Shown here piece after piece: positions 47,214 to 56,028 of a stretch of DNA of 64,000 nucleotides. The notes under the pieces are model-generated. The model was not told the DNA's origin. It was given only the letters and a program-made list of their open reading frames with translations, and ran no database searches. Both the position numbers and the translations under genes were made by a program. The stretch is from Streptomyces sp. NBC_01717. Its GTDB lineage: Bacteria > Actinomycetota > Actinomycetes > Streptomycetales > Streptomycetaceae. Numbering within the stretch: position 1 is the stretch's first letter; each line of letters starts with the position of its first letter. The DNA lies in contig NZ_CP109178.1 of NCBI RefSeq assembly GCF_036248255.1, positions 1,116,001-1,180,000 of the forward strand, read 5' to 3'.

Positions 47214-47972
47214 TCAGGCAGACGCTTTGACGACACTCCAGCCGCCGTCCACGAGCAGGCTCGATCCGGTGATGTACGAGGCTTCGTCGGCGGCGAGGAA
47301 AGCCACGGCTGCGGCGACCTCCTCGGGCGTGCCGAAGCGGCGGGCCGCGGTCTCCTCGACGCTCGACTCACGCTCGCGCTGCGGCACCCTGTCCCACGCG
47401 GCGGTGAGGATGGGCCCCGGCAGCACGGCGTTGACCCGTACCTGCGGGCCGTACTCGACCGCGAGCTGTCCGCACAGCGAGAGCAGTGCGCCTTTGCTCG
47501 CCGCGTACGCCGGGTGGCCGGGGATGCCGCGGTGGGCGTGCACGGAGGAGGTGAGTACCACGGCCCCCCGATGGTCGCGCAGATCGGGCAGCGCCGCCTT
47601 GAAGCCGAGGAAGGCCCCGGTGAGGTTGACGGACAGCTGCCGTTCCCAGGAGGCGAGCGTCATCTCGTGGGCGGGCAGTACCTGCACCGTAAAGGCGTTG
47701 CTGACCAGGACGTTGACGGGCCCGAAGGTGTGGGCGGCGTCCATCACCCGCTGCCAGTCCTCCTCCTGCGCGACATCTGTGGCGACGAAGACGGCCTTCG
47801 CGCCGTCCTTGCGGAGCCGCGCCGTCGTGTCCTCGCCGCGTTCGGCGTCGATGTCGGCGAGGACGACGGCCGCGCCCTCGGCGGCGAGGCGCGCCGCGGT
47901 GGCCGCCCCGATGCCCGAGGCGGCGCCGGTGACTACGGCAACACGGTTGGTGAAGCGGGCCGCTGGGTTCAT
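47214..47972 (-). CDS. SDR sugar dehydrogenase, probably galactose 1-dehydrogenase
   Basis: This 252-residue classical SDR has the cofactor motif TGAASGIG and the active-site YAASK with catalytic Tyr and Lys intact, plus NAFTVQ-type structural Asn and a C-terminal GSSLLVDGGW. Aspartate at the end of the second strand (LADID) favours NAD. In this operon the missing first step is oxidation of galactose to its lactone, so that is the inferred role; fucose or arabinose dehydrogenases look alike. The start at 47972 follows AGGAGACGAACC. Confidence 0.82.
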   Translation of the reverse strand: MNPAARFTNRVAVVTGAASGIGAATAARLAAEGAAVVLADIDAERGEDTTARLRKDGAKAVFVATDVAQEEDWQRVMDAAHTFGPVNVLVSNAFTVQVLPAHEMTLASWERQLSVNLTGAFLGFKAALPDLRDHRGAVVLTSSVHAHRGIPGHPAYAASKGALLSLCGQLAVEYGPQVRVNAVLPGPILTAAWDRVPQRERESSVEETAARRFGTPEEVAAAVAFLAADEASYITGSSLLVDGGWSVVKASA

Positions 47973-48030
47973 GGGGCGGTTCGTCTCCTGTCCGAGGGTG
48001 GTGATGGGAGTTCAGATTCTGTCGCTGCCG

Positions 48031-50142
48031 TCACTGCCGGGCCAGGACGACCAGTTCCGCGTCGTGCCCGGCGGTCCAGGCGAACGGCAGTCCCGAGTGG
48101 AGCAGATGGGCGCCGCTGTAGCGGGTGCCGGAGTCCTGGTCCGTGTAGACCGCGTCCGGCGACAGGTCACGCAGCCGCAGCCGGGCGGCCCTGCCGGGCA
48201 CCAGGGGTGCGCCGTCCAGGACCCCGGTGCTCCAGGCCGTCACCACCAGGCGTCCGCCGCCGGGTTCCTCGTACTGGATGCCGCAGGTGGGGTCGGCCGG
48301 GCTGCCCAGCAGGTGGACCTCGCCGTGGTGGACGACGTCGCGGACGTCCTTGTAGCGGTCGATCCACTCGGCCGCCTCGGCGCACTGCTCCGGTGTCCAC
48401 TCGCGGATGTCGGCGCCGATGCCCAGCACGCCGGCGATGGAGTTGACGAACCGGAAGGCGAGCGAGCGGGGCCGGGGGTCGAAGACGCCGGCTGCGTCGG
48501 TGACCCAGGAACTCAAGGTGTGCGGGGCGTGGGCATGGAGGTAGCCGTACTGGATACGCAGCCGGTCCAGCGGGGCGGTGTTGTCGCTGGGCCACACGAC
48601 GTCGGTGCGGGCGAGGGTGGCGTGCTCGACACGGGCGCCGCCGCCGGCGCAGCCCTCCACGGTGACATGTGGGTGGGCGGTACGCAGGTGGTCCAGGACC
48701 CGCAGGTAGCCGGCCACATGGGCGGCATCCAGGTCCAGGTGTTCCGGATCGTCGCCCGAGGGGCCGTCGGGGCGGCCACGCTCGGTGGGTGGCCGGTTCA
48801 TGTCCCACTTCAGGTAACTGATGGCGTGGTCGCCGAGGAGCCGGTCGAGGGTGGCGATGACGAAGTCCTGCACGTCCGTGCGGCCGAGGTCGAGCAGGAG
48901 TTGATTGCGTACGAGCGTGGCGGGGCGGCCGTCGAGACGGTAGACCCACTCGGGGTGCTCGGCGTACAGCTTGGACCGTGGGCTGATGCCCTCGGGTTCG
49001 ACCCACAGGCCGAAGTCCATGCCGAGCGCGCGGACCTCGTCGACGAACCGGTCGAAACCGCCGGGGAACCCGGCCGGGTCCGGCTCCCAGTCACCGAGGC
49101 CGCCGGTGTCGTCGTGGCGTCCGGTGAACCAGCCGTCGTCGACGACGAACAGCTCGGCGCCGAGGTCCGCGGCGGCCTTGGCGAGTTCCAGCTGCGCTGC
49201 GGCGTCGACGTCGAAGCCGGTCGCCTCCCAGGAGTTGTAGAGCACCTTGCGGGGCCGGTTCATACGGTCGCCGGTCAGCCGACGCTCGTAGCGGTGCCAC
49301 ACACGGGCCAGCCCGTCGAGGCCGTCCGCGCTGAAGGCGCAGGCCAGCCGGGGCGTGGTGAGGGTGGCGCCGGGAGCGAGGCGGACGGCGCCCTCGTGCG
49401 GCACCCGGCCGGCGCGCACCCGTACCGAACCGCCGGGTTCGGCGTCGGCGCTGATCCGCCAGTTCCCGGACCACTCCAGGGCGATGCCGTAGGTGGGGGT
49501 GGTGCCCTCGGCCGGGGCGGCCGCGTCCTGGACCGCGAGCCACGGGGCGTACGCGTGACCGGCGGAGCCCTGGGTGCTCTCCATCTCGAAGCGGCCGCGC
49601 TCCAGTTCCAGCTGCTTCAGCTGGAACTCCTGCGACCACTGGCCGGCCAGGTAGGTCAGCCGGGCGCCGCCTTGGGCGGGCACGTTGACGGCGGCGGAGT
49701 CGAAGCGCTCTAGGCGCAGCTCCCGGTCGCCGGTGCAGGTCAGCTCCGTCCAGCGCAGGATGACGTCGGTGCCGGGGACCGTCTCGTAGCACAGCGTCGT
49801 GCGCAGACCGAGGACCTCGTCCGTGAAGTCCAGGCGCAGCGCTCGGTCGCCGTCCGCAGTGGCGCCGGTGAACCGCCACCAGCTGCCGCGGTCGCCGCCG
49901 GGGAGCTGGGCGATCAGGTCTGCGCCGGTGAACGGCCGCAGCCCGTACGGGATGTACTCGGCGGGCGCCGCATCGGCGGGGGTGATGAAGTGAGTGCGCC
50001 GCGACCAGTCCATCGGCGACGGACCCTGTTCCACGCCGTGCGGCCCCCACGCGGCAAGTTCGGCCCAGCGGCCGTCCCCGCCGAGGGTGACGGCATAGGT
50101 GGTCGTGTCGGTGCGCAGCAACCACTGCTCGTGCCCGGTCAC
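48031..50142 (-). CDS. GH36 alpha-galactosidase (cytoplasmic)
   Basis: This 703-residue enzyme releases galactose from alpha-galactosides such as melibiose or raffinose. It has the GH36 layout: an N-terminal beta-sandwich (residues 1-290), a TIM barrel (about 300-640) and a C-terminal sheet. The nucleophile is D447 in YLKWDMNR and the acid/base is D520 in WPSDNTAP. Other motifs are NSWEATGFDVD, VVDDGWFTGRHDD, and FGLWVEPEGISPRSKLY. There is no signal peptide, fitting action on imported sugar. GTG at 50142 overlaps the permease stop (GTGA). Confidence 0.95.
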   Translation of the reverse strand: MTGHEQWLLRTDTTTYAVTLGGDGRWAELAAWGPHGVEQGPSPMDWSRRTHFITPADAAPAEYIPYGLRPFTGADLIAQLPGGDRGSWWRFTGATADGDRALRLDFTDEVLGLRTTLCYETVPGTDVILRWTELTCTGDRELRLERFDSAAVNVPAQGGARLTYLAGQWSQEFQLKQLELERGRFEMESTQGSAGHAYAPWLAVQDAAAPAEGTTPTYGIALEWSGNWRISADAEPGGSVRVRAGRVPHEGAVRLAPGATLTTPRLACAFSADGLDGLARVWHRYERRLTGDRMNRPRKVLYNSWEATGFDVDAAAQLELAKAAADLGAELFVVDDGWFTGRHDDTGGLGDWEPDPAGFPGGFDRFVDEVRALGMDFGLWVEPEGISPRSKLYAEHPEWVYRLDGRPATLVRNQLLLDLGRTDVQDFVIATLDRLLGDHAISYLKWDMNRPPTERGRPDGPSGDDPEHLDLDAAHVAGYLRVLDHLRTAHPHVTVEGCAGGGARVEHATLARTDVVWPSDNTAPLDRLRIQYGYLHAHAPHTLSSWVTDAAGVFDPRPRSLAFRFVNSIAGVLGIGADIREWTPEQCAEAAEWIDRYKDVRDVVHHGEVHLLGSPADPTCGIQYEEPGGGRLVVTAWSTGVLDGAPLVPGRAARLRLRDLSPDAVYTDQDSGTRYSGAHLLHSGLPFAWTAGHDAELVVLARQ

Positions 50143-51050
50143 TTGACGGCCCCAAGGTTGAGTCCGGCCACGAAGTGGCGCTGGAAGCGGAGGAAGACGG
50201 CCACGGTCGGGGCGGCGGCGATCACCGATCCGGCGGCAATGACGTTCCACATGGACACGTACTGGCCCTGCAGCCCGATGAGGGACGCGGTGATGGGCAT
50301 CTGGGTGTCCGTACGGAGCACGGTGATGGCCCACAGCAGGTCGTTGAAGATCCAGGTGAACGACAGGGCGCTCAGCGCGGCGAGCGCCGGGCGGGCCAGC
50401 GGCAGGATGATCCGCCAGTAGATCTGCCAGGGGCTCGCGCCGTCGATGACTGCGGCCTGCTGGATCTCTCCGGGGATCGACCGCATGAAGCCGTGCAGGA
50501 CGAAGACGTAGAAGCCGACGCCGAAGCCCACCTGCACCCCGATCAGCGCGTACAACTGGTCGTAGATGCCGAGCATCTCGCTGAGTTTGGAGACGGGGAT
50601 CAGCAGGATCTGCGGGGGCAGCAGGTTGCCGCCGAGCATCACGAGCAGCAGGACGCGGCGCAGCGGCAGGTCGTAGCGGCTGAGTGCGAACGCCGCCATG
50701 GAGGCGAGGCCCAGCGAGACAAGCACGGTGGGGATGGAGACCAGCATGCTGTTGATGAGGGCCTGCTGCTGGCCTCCGTCCACCCACGCCTGACGGAAGC
50801 CTGCGAAGGTGAAGGAGTGCGGCCAACTGCCCACCCCGTGCGCGGCGATGTCGTCGAAGGTGCGGGTGCTGGTGACCAGGACGAGGACGATCGGCAGCAG
50901 CCACAGAGCGGACAGCAGGCCCGCGGAGACGTGGAAGCCGGTGGTGCGCCAGGCGCGGCCGCGGACGACGGGCCGGCCGGCCGCCGGCGTCGGCACGGGG
51001 GACGGCTCCGATCGGTCCTTGACGGTTTCGGAGACGTGGGTCGCGGTCAT
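50139..51050 (-). CDS. Carbohydrate ABC transporter permease (MalG-like)
   Basis: This 303-residue inner-membrane protein has six membrane helices and the CUT1-family EAA loop IPGEIQQAAVIDGASPWQIYWRI (split here as IPGEIQQAAVIDGAS, then PWQIYWRIILP), which docks on the ATPase. Topology and RSFHVSAGLLSALWLLP-like N-terminal helix match MalG-type subunits. ATG at 51050 shares one base with the upstream permease stop (TGATG). No ATPase gene is in the operon, so a shared MsiK-type ATPase is expected, as in other Streptomyces sugar importers. Confidence 0.94.
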   Translation of the reverse strand: MTATHVSETVKDRSEPSPVPTPAAGRPVVRGRAWRTTGFHVSAGLLSALWLLPIVLVLVTSTRTFDDIAAHGVGSWPHSFTFAGFRQAWVDGGQQQALINSMLVSIPTVLVSLGLASMAAFALSRYDLPLRRVLLLVMLGGNLLPPQILLIPVSKLSEMLGIYDQLYALIGVQVGFGVGFYVFVLHGFMRSIPGEIQQAAVIDGASPWQIYWRIILPLARPALAALSALSFTWIFNDLLWAITVLRTDTQMPITASLIGLQGQYVSMWNVIAAGSVIAAAPTVAVFLRFQRHFVAGLNLGAVK

Positions 51051-51946
51051 CAGTCGGCCTCCCGGAAGGCGCGCACGAGGTAGCTGGCGATGACACCGAA
51101 GGCCAGCACGAAGATGACGACGGCGAGCGCGGAGCCGTAGCCCAGCCGCAGGGACTGGAACGCGGTGGAGTACATGTAGGTGCTCAGCAGTTCGGAGGAG
51201 TGGTACGGGCCGCCACGGGTGAGCGCCCACACGACGTCGAACGACCGCAGCGAGTCGATGACGATGACCGACAGGACGACCGCGTTGACGCTCTTGAGCT
51301 GCGGCAGCGTGATGTGCCGGAACTGCTGCAGCCGGTTCGCGCCGTCGACCTTGGCCGCCTCGTACAGTGCGGGGTCGATTCCCTTGAGGCCGGCGAGGTA
51401 GAGCACCATGACGTAACCGACCTGGCGCCACAGCGCGGGCACGATCACCGCGTAGAAGGCGGTGTCCTGGTCGGCCAGCCAGGCGTGCCGCCAGTTCCCG
51501 AGGCCGACGGCCGACAGCACATTGTTGATCAGGCCGTCCGGCTGGTACATGGCCTGCCACACCAACGCGGTGGCGACCAGCGAGAAGACCACCGGCAGGA
51601 ACAGCGCCGCCCTGTAGAACCCGACGCCGCGCCGCTCCTGCTGGAGCAGCAGCGCGGCACCGAGTCCGAGGGCGGCCGACAGCCCGCCGAAGAGCACCAG
51701 CCACAGCACCGTGTTCCAGGCGGCCGTGCGGAAGACCGAATCGTGCACCATCTCGCTGAAGTTGCCGAGTCCGACGAAGGTGGGCGCCGACAGGCCGTCC
51801 CACGAGGTCAGCGAGAGGTAGAAACCCTGCATGGCGGGCCAGAAGACCCAGAAGGCCTCGGCGAGCAGCGGCAGGAGGACGAAGGCCAGGACCACCGGGG
51901 GCACCCGCGTGGCCCTGGACCGTCGTGCGGAGCCGATCAGCGCCAT
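51050..51946 (-). CDS. Carbohydrate ABC transporter permease (MalF-like)
   Basis: This 298-residue protein has six membrane helices and the EAA loop GIDPALYEAAKVDGANRLQQ. N-terminal features SWDGLSAPTFVGLGNF are typical of CUT1 MalF/LacF-type permeases. ATG at 51946 has GGAG 9 nt upstream; a GTG at 51952 overlapping the binding-protein stop is an alternative. It pairs with the permease at 50139 to form the channel. Confidence 0.94.
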   Translation of the reverse strand: MALIGSARRSRATRVPPVVLAFVLLPLLAEAFWVFWPAMQGFYLSLTSWDGLSAPTFVGLGNFSEMVHDSVFRTAAWNTVLWLVLFGGLSAALGLGAALLLQQERRGVGFYRAALFLPVVFSLVATALVWQAMYQPDGLINNVLSAVGLGNWRHAWLADQDTAFYAVIVPALWRQVGYVMVLYLAGLKGIDPALYEAAKVDGANRLQQFRHITLPQLKSVNAVVLSVIVIDSLRSFDVVWALTRGGPYHSSELLSTYMYSTAFQSLRLGYGSALAVVIFVLAFGVIASYLVRAFREAD

Positions 51947-51948
51947 GG

Positions 51949-53241
51949 TCACTGGCTCCAGATCTTCTGGGCGCTGCGCTGCCAGGTGGTGAGGATGGAG
52001 CCGACCTGCTTGGGCTTGGCCAGGTAGTGGACCAGCGCCGTGTCGGCGGTCGGCTGGAGGGCGTCGCTGGAGTCGCGGTTGAAGAACTGGGTGAGGTCGG
52101 CGGCGCCCTCGATGAGCTTGCGGCCCTTGAGCACCAGGGGCGTGCCGCTGTCCTTGGCGTCGGGGTGGGTCGGCAGCGTGGTGCCCGAGGAGCTCTTGAG
52201 GTACATCTCCTGGGACTCGGCGGTGGCCAGGTAGCGCAGGAGTTCCTTGACGCCGTCGGTGCGCTTGGTGCGGGCACTGGCGAAGTAGCCGTCGGTGGGA
52301 GCCTCCTCGGCCACCGGGATCTTCGGGTCGATGATGGGGAACTGGAAGAAGTCCAGGTCGCCGAGGGCGTCCTTGGGTGCGGCGTCGGCGAAGAAGGTGC
52401 CGATCAGCATCATGCCCGTACGGCCCTGGAGCAGCGCGGTGGTGGCGTCCTGGAAGGGGATCGCCGTGCCGTTGGGGTCGAAGAAGGGGCGGGCCTCGTC
52501 CCAGCGGTCGAAGACCTTCCGGACCTCGGGGTCGTCGAAGCGGTGCTTGCCCGCGAGGAGTTCGCGGTGGTACGTCGCGCCGTTGACGCGGATGTTGAGG
52601 TAGTCGAACCATGCGGAGGCCACCCACGGGGTGTCACCGCCGGCGCCGAGGCCGATCGGGGCGACGCCCTTGCTCTTGAGCTTGTCGCACAGGTCGAGGA
52701 ACTCGTCCCAGCTCTTGGGCTCCTTGACGCCCCACTTGGCGAAGTTGGACTTCCGGTAGAACATGCCCCACCAGTAGTAGCTGGTGGGTACGAAGACCTT
52801 CTTGCCGCTGGAGGCGGAGGTGGACAGCTTCTTCAGCGCGTCGGAGTAGCCGGCGAGCTCCGGCTTCTCCCAGATGTCGCTGATGTCGAGGAGGAGATCC
52901 TTCTTGGCATACGATTCGGCGACCGACCCGGGGTACCAGGTGTAGACGTCCGGCGGGGTGGCCGAGGTGAGGTAGGTCGGCAGCTGGGTACGGAAGGTCT
53001 CCGAGGCGACGGTGTTGAGCTGCGCCTTGGCGTCCCCGCGCTTGTCGAATGCGGCGGTGATCGCCTTCATGGCCGTCTTGGCCTGCGGGGAGGAGAGGTT
53101 GGACTGCAGGGTCACCGGGCCACCGGACTTTCCTCCGGTGGCGGACGGACTCTGGGTGACGCAGCCGCTGAGGAACGTACCGGCGCCGACGGCGCCTGCT
53201 CCTACGATGAATTTGCGGCGAGTGGCGTTGAAGGCGGTCAT
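51949..53241 (-). CDS. Sugar-binding lipoprotein of ABC importer
   Basis: This 430-residue extracellular solute-binding protein begins with twin arginines (TRRKFIVGAGAVGAG) and a lipobox LSGC with the lipidated C27, so it is probably a Tat-exported lipoprotein. The mature part has the class-1 sugar-binding signatures SATPPDVYTWYPGSVAESYA and TGMMLIGTFFAD, and many aromatic residues (SYYWWGMFY) suited to stacking on sugars. It is the first gene of the operon that ends at 41904. The ligand is probably an alpha-galactoside, from the linked GH36 gene. Confidence 0.94.
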   Translation of the reverse strand: MTAFNATRRKFIVGAGAVGAGTFLSGCVTQSPSATGGKSGGPVTLQSNLSSPQAKTAMKAITAAFDKRGDAKAQLNTVASETFRTQLPTYLTSATPPDVYTWYPGSVAESYAKKDLLLDISDIWEKPELAGYSDALKKLSTSASSGKKVFVPTSYYWWGMFYRKSNFAKWGVKEPKSWDEFLDLCDKLKSKGVAPIGLGAGGDTPWVASAWFDYLNIRVNGATYHRELLAGKHRFDDPEVRKVFDRWDEARPFFDPNGTAIPFQDATTALLQGRTGMMLIGTFFADAAPKDALGDLDFFQFPIIDPKIPVAEEAPTDGYFASARTKRTDGVKELLRYLATAESQEMYLKSSSGTTLPTHPDAKDSGTPLVLKGRKLIEGAADLTQFFNRDSSDALQPTADTALVHYLAKPKQVGSILTTWQRSAQKIWSQ

Positions 53242-53338
53242 CTGTGCACTCCCTATGTGCCCACGGAACGGAGTTGAGGCCCCCTGACGGCCCGGCTCTG
53301 GGTGCGGCAGACACAGCCTGTCGCAGAGGTCAGAGTGC

Positions 53339-53363
53339 CGTCAAGATTAATTACTAATTTATT
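53339..53363 (-). promoter_or_regulatory. AT-rich operator/UP element and -35 box of the galactoside operon
   Basis: On the minus strand AATT-AGT-AATT (53349-53359) lies 4 bp before TTGACG (53339-53344). The same arrangement, with identical 9-bp offset, occurs at 55682-55705 in front of the secreted alpha-galactosidase. In a genome this GC-rich the 20-bp AT run is striking. It starts about 100 bp upstream of the binding-protein gene. It could bind the GntR regulator or act as an UP element. Confidence 0.6.
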
Positions 53364-53450
53364 CTTCGGAGGGTGTGCCCACGGGCCTTGCACGGCCCGG
53401 AGGCACACCAGGTGGAGCTGATGGAGCGGGACGGAGCAGCTGGGCGGAGC

Positions 53451-55583
53451 TCAGAGCTCGCTCTGGTGGACGCGGCCGTCCACCCCGCGGAACGCGGCCA
53501 GTACGCCGCCGTCCGGCCCTTCGACGGCACCGAGCGCGCCGTCGAAGGCACCGCTCACGAAGTCGTCCTGCGGGGTCCAGCCGGCCCAGCCGTCCGCCGC
53601 GGTCCAACTGCGCTGCCAGAGCGTGTAGTCACCGGCCCGCGCGTACAGGTGCACCGTGCCGCCGGAGGCGACCAGTGTCGGACTGCCGCTGGTCGTGCCG
53701 CCCAGCACGGTCCACGACGACCAGGTCCCCGAGGTGTCGCGGGTCCGCCACCACACCGCGTCGTCAGCGGTACGTACGGCCACGTGGAGCCGCCCGGCGT
53801 CATCGATGACGGCCGACGGCCGCCCGGAGAACGGCCGGTCCTGCGGCGCCCCCAGCGACGTCCAGCCGGAAGCGGGACCGCGCGACCACATGCTGCCGTC
53901 CGCGCCGCGCGCGAACAGCGTCCAGTCGTCCGGGGCGGCGAAGGCCGCGGTCGGCGCGTCCGTCAGCGTCCCGCCCAGGCTCTGCCAGCGCCCCCAGCGT
54001 CCGTCGGCGTACACCCGCCGGTAGGCGGTGTCGTCCGTGCCGCGGACGAAGACGTCGATCCGGCCGCCGGACGAGGCGTAGGCGGCGGGCTGGCCGAGGA
54101 TGCGGCCGTGTGTCGGCCCACCCAGATCGGTGGTCGCGGCCCTCGACCAGTCGCCGCCGCGCGCGGTCTGCGCGCGCAGGGCGCCGTCCGCACCGCGGGT
54201 GAAGACCGTCAGCCGGTCGCCGTCCCGCACCAGCGCCGGGCTCGCCGACGACCGTCCGGGCAGCTGTGCGCCGGGCGCGTCGTCCGTACCCGTCAGCTTG
54301 AGGAACGCGGTGCCGTGCGCGGGCACCGACACCGTGTACGAGCCGGTGTGCGTACCCCGGGCCGCACGGGCCCGCAGGTCGCGCACCGCGACCGGGCCGT
54401 TCAGGCCGGCGTCGGAGAACCGCACGGTACGCTCCTGCGCCTGGTCGGAGCGGTTGAGCAGGACGACCGCGCGCTTACCGGCGCCCTTCAGCACCTTGCT
54501 GTACACATCGCCGGCGGAGTCGGTCGCCACGCGCACGCCCTGGATGCCGAGCGGATCCTGGTCCACGGCGATGATCTCGGGGTTGCGCAGGGTGTCGACC
54601 ATTGACTGCGGCAGGGTGCGCGGGTCGCTGCCCAGCACCAGCGGCGAGGCCATCTCGGCCCACATCACGAACTGCGTGGTGGACTCCTCCTCCGACAGTT
54701 CGTAGCCGCCCTCGGCGAGCTTACGCATGGGGATGAGGTAGTCGGGGTCGTTGTAGTGGCCCGGCCCCTGGGCCTCGGGGTGCCAGGCGTTGGCGTCCAT
54801 GTTGCGCAGGATGTTGGGCCACTCCCCCGCCGTCGGGGTTCCCCAGGCGATGTCGGTGCCGGTGCGCCAGGAATCGGCGGTCGTCGGCCCGTAGACGAAG
54901 GCGTTGTGCGCGTCCTGCTCGGGGGTGTGCGGCAGACCCCAGTCGTCGGTGAGCGGGTTGCACAGGTTGAGCAGCATCCGCCGCCCGGACTTGGCGACGG
55001 CGTCGCTGAACTCCTTGAACGCCGGTCCGGGATCAAGCTTTTCGCCGATCCCGCACAGGAAGTCCACCTTGATCGCGTCGACCTTCCAGCCGGCGAACTG
55101 GCGAGCGTCCTGCTCGTAGTGACCGCGGCTGCCCAGCCCACAGCTCTTGCCGCCGTCGTAGGTGCCGGCGTCGGTGTAGATCCCGGCCTTCAGGCCGCGC
55201 TGGTGAAGGTAGGTCACCAGCGCCGGAATCCCCGAGGGGAAACGGGTGGGATTGGCCACGAGCCGGCCGGTCGCCGCGTCGCGCGGGGAGTCCGCCTGCC
55301 AGCCGCCGTCCAGCCAGACGATGTCGTAGCCGCTGTCGCGCAGCCCGCTGGTGACCAGGTGGTCGGCGACCTTTCTGACCTGGTCCTCCGTCGGGGCGCC
55401 GAGCCCGTAGTACGTGTTCCATCCCATGTACGGCGTGGGGGCGAGACCGCTGTCGTAGTACTGCGCCGCACCCTGGTCGTCCGCGGCCTGTGCCGCGGGA
55501 ACTGCCGTCCCGACCAGCACCACGGCGCCGAGCACGACCGCGGTACGCCGCACTCGCGCCATCCCTGCACGATGCGAAGTCAC
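53451..55583 (-). CDS. Secreted GH27 alpha-galactosidase with PLL-like C-terminal beta-propeller
   Basis: This 710-residue enzyme has a Sec signal peptide (ARVRRTAVVLGAVVLVGTAV, cleavage after AQA near residue 34). The GH27 barrel (about 45-330) begins TPYMGWNTYYGLG; the nucleophile is D174 in IKVDFLCG and the likely acid/base is D244 in WRTGTDIAWG. A beta-sandwich follows to about 430. The last 270 residues hold repeats such as DVFVRGTDDTAYRR and TLFARGADGSMWSRG, typical of sialidase/PLL-like lectin propellers, probably binding sugar. GTG at 55583 follows GGGAG. It would release galactose outside the cell. Confidence 0.93.
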   Translation of the reverse strand: MTSHRAGMARVRRTAVVLGAVVLVGTAVPAAQAADDQGAAQYYDSGLAPTPYMGWNTYYGLGAPTEDQVRKVADHLVTSGLRDSGYDIVWLDGGWQADSPRDAATGRLVANPTRFPSGIPALVTYLHQRGLKAGIYTDAGTYDGGKSCGLGSRGHYEQDARQFAGWKVDAIKVDFLCGIGEKLDPGPAFKEFSDAVAKSGRRMLLNLCNPLTDDWGLPHTPEQDAHNAFVYGPTTADSWRTGTDIAWGTPTAGEWPNILRNMDANAWHPEAQGPGHYNDPDYLIPMRKLAEGGYELSEEESTTQFVMWAEMASPLVLGSDPRTLPQSMVDTLRNPEIIAVDQDPLGIQGVRVATDSAGDVYSKVLKGAGKRAVVLLNRSDQAQERTVRFSDAGLNGPVAVRDLRARAARGTHTGSYTVSVPAHGTAFLKLTGTDDAPGAQLPGRSSASPALVRDGDRLTVFTRGADGALRAQTARGGDWSRAATTDLGGPTHGRILGQPAAYASSGGRIDVFVRGTDDTAYRRVYADGRWGRWQSLGGTLTDAPTAAFAAPDDWTLFARGADGSMWSRGPASGWTSLGAPQDRPFSGRPSAVIDDAGRLHVAVRTADDAVWWRTRDTSGTWSSWTVLGGTTSGSPTLVASGGTVHLYARAGDYTLWQRSWTAADGWAGWTPQDDFVSGAFDGALGAVEGPDGGVLAAFRGVDGRVHQSEL

Positions 55584-55681
55584 TCAAATCTCCCGAGAGT
55601 TGGAGTCAATGAGGCAACCCGCCCGGCGATCGCGCAGGGCGTCGGTGCCACGGCGGAAACTGTGGTCGGACCCCCGAAACC

Positions 55682-55705
55682 TGTCAATATTAATTGCTAA
55701 TTAAC
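55682..55705 (-). promoter_or_regulatory. AT-rich operator/UP element and -35 box of the secreted alpha-galactosidase
   Basis: TTAATT-GCT-AATTAA (55690-55704) is a perfect palindrome with a 3-bp centre. On the minus strand it is followed by TTGACA (55682-55687), the best possible -35 box. Spacing and sequence match the element at 53339-53363, implying common control. The gene starts about 100 bp further on. Confidence 0.65.
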
Positions 55706-55925
55706 TTAAAAACGGACTCTCGGAGGGCGTTTTGTCCACCGGCCACGCACTGTGGGCCGAGCTGACGACCTGCACGGCAACCGGACACGTCTGTTTGCGG
55801 GCCGTCCGGGACGTCGCCGCGGCGGCCATCGAGGTCCTGGCGAATCCCGTGCCCCGGATCGCCCGCACCTCCGAGCGGATCGGGCCGCAATCCCGGGTTC
55901 CACGAACCGGACATCCTGCTGGCTC

Positions 55926-55969
55926 TTGACAGAACCTTCACCGGATTACAGCCTATGGCAACGTTGTCA
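55926..55969 (+). promoter_or_regulatory. Promoter with LacI-type operator for the GH2 gene
   Basis: A TTGACA -35 box lies at 55926-55931. Near the expected -10 and start point is TGGCAACGTTGTCA (55956-55969), a 14-bp palindrome with central CG matching at 12 of 14 positions, the classical LacI-family operator form. The -10 hexamer itself is weak. No LacI-family gene is in the window. Confidence 0.6.
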
Positions 55970-56028
55970 GGCGGGCCGTGCAGGCCGCCTGCTCTTGAGG
56001 GATTCACCTGAAACGGATCACGTCACTC

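Larger units (their letters stand above)
55584..56028. other. Divergent regulatory region between two secreted glycosidases
   Basis: No gene is visible in these 445 bp. It carries the AT-rich element of the leftward alpha-galactosidase (55682-55705) and a promoter with LacI-type operator for the rightward GH2 gene (55926-55969). Confidence 0.7.
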
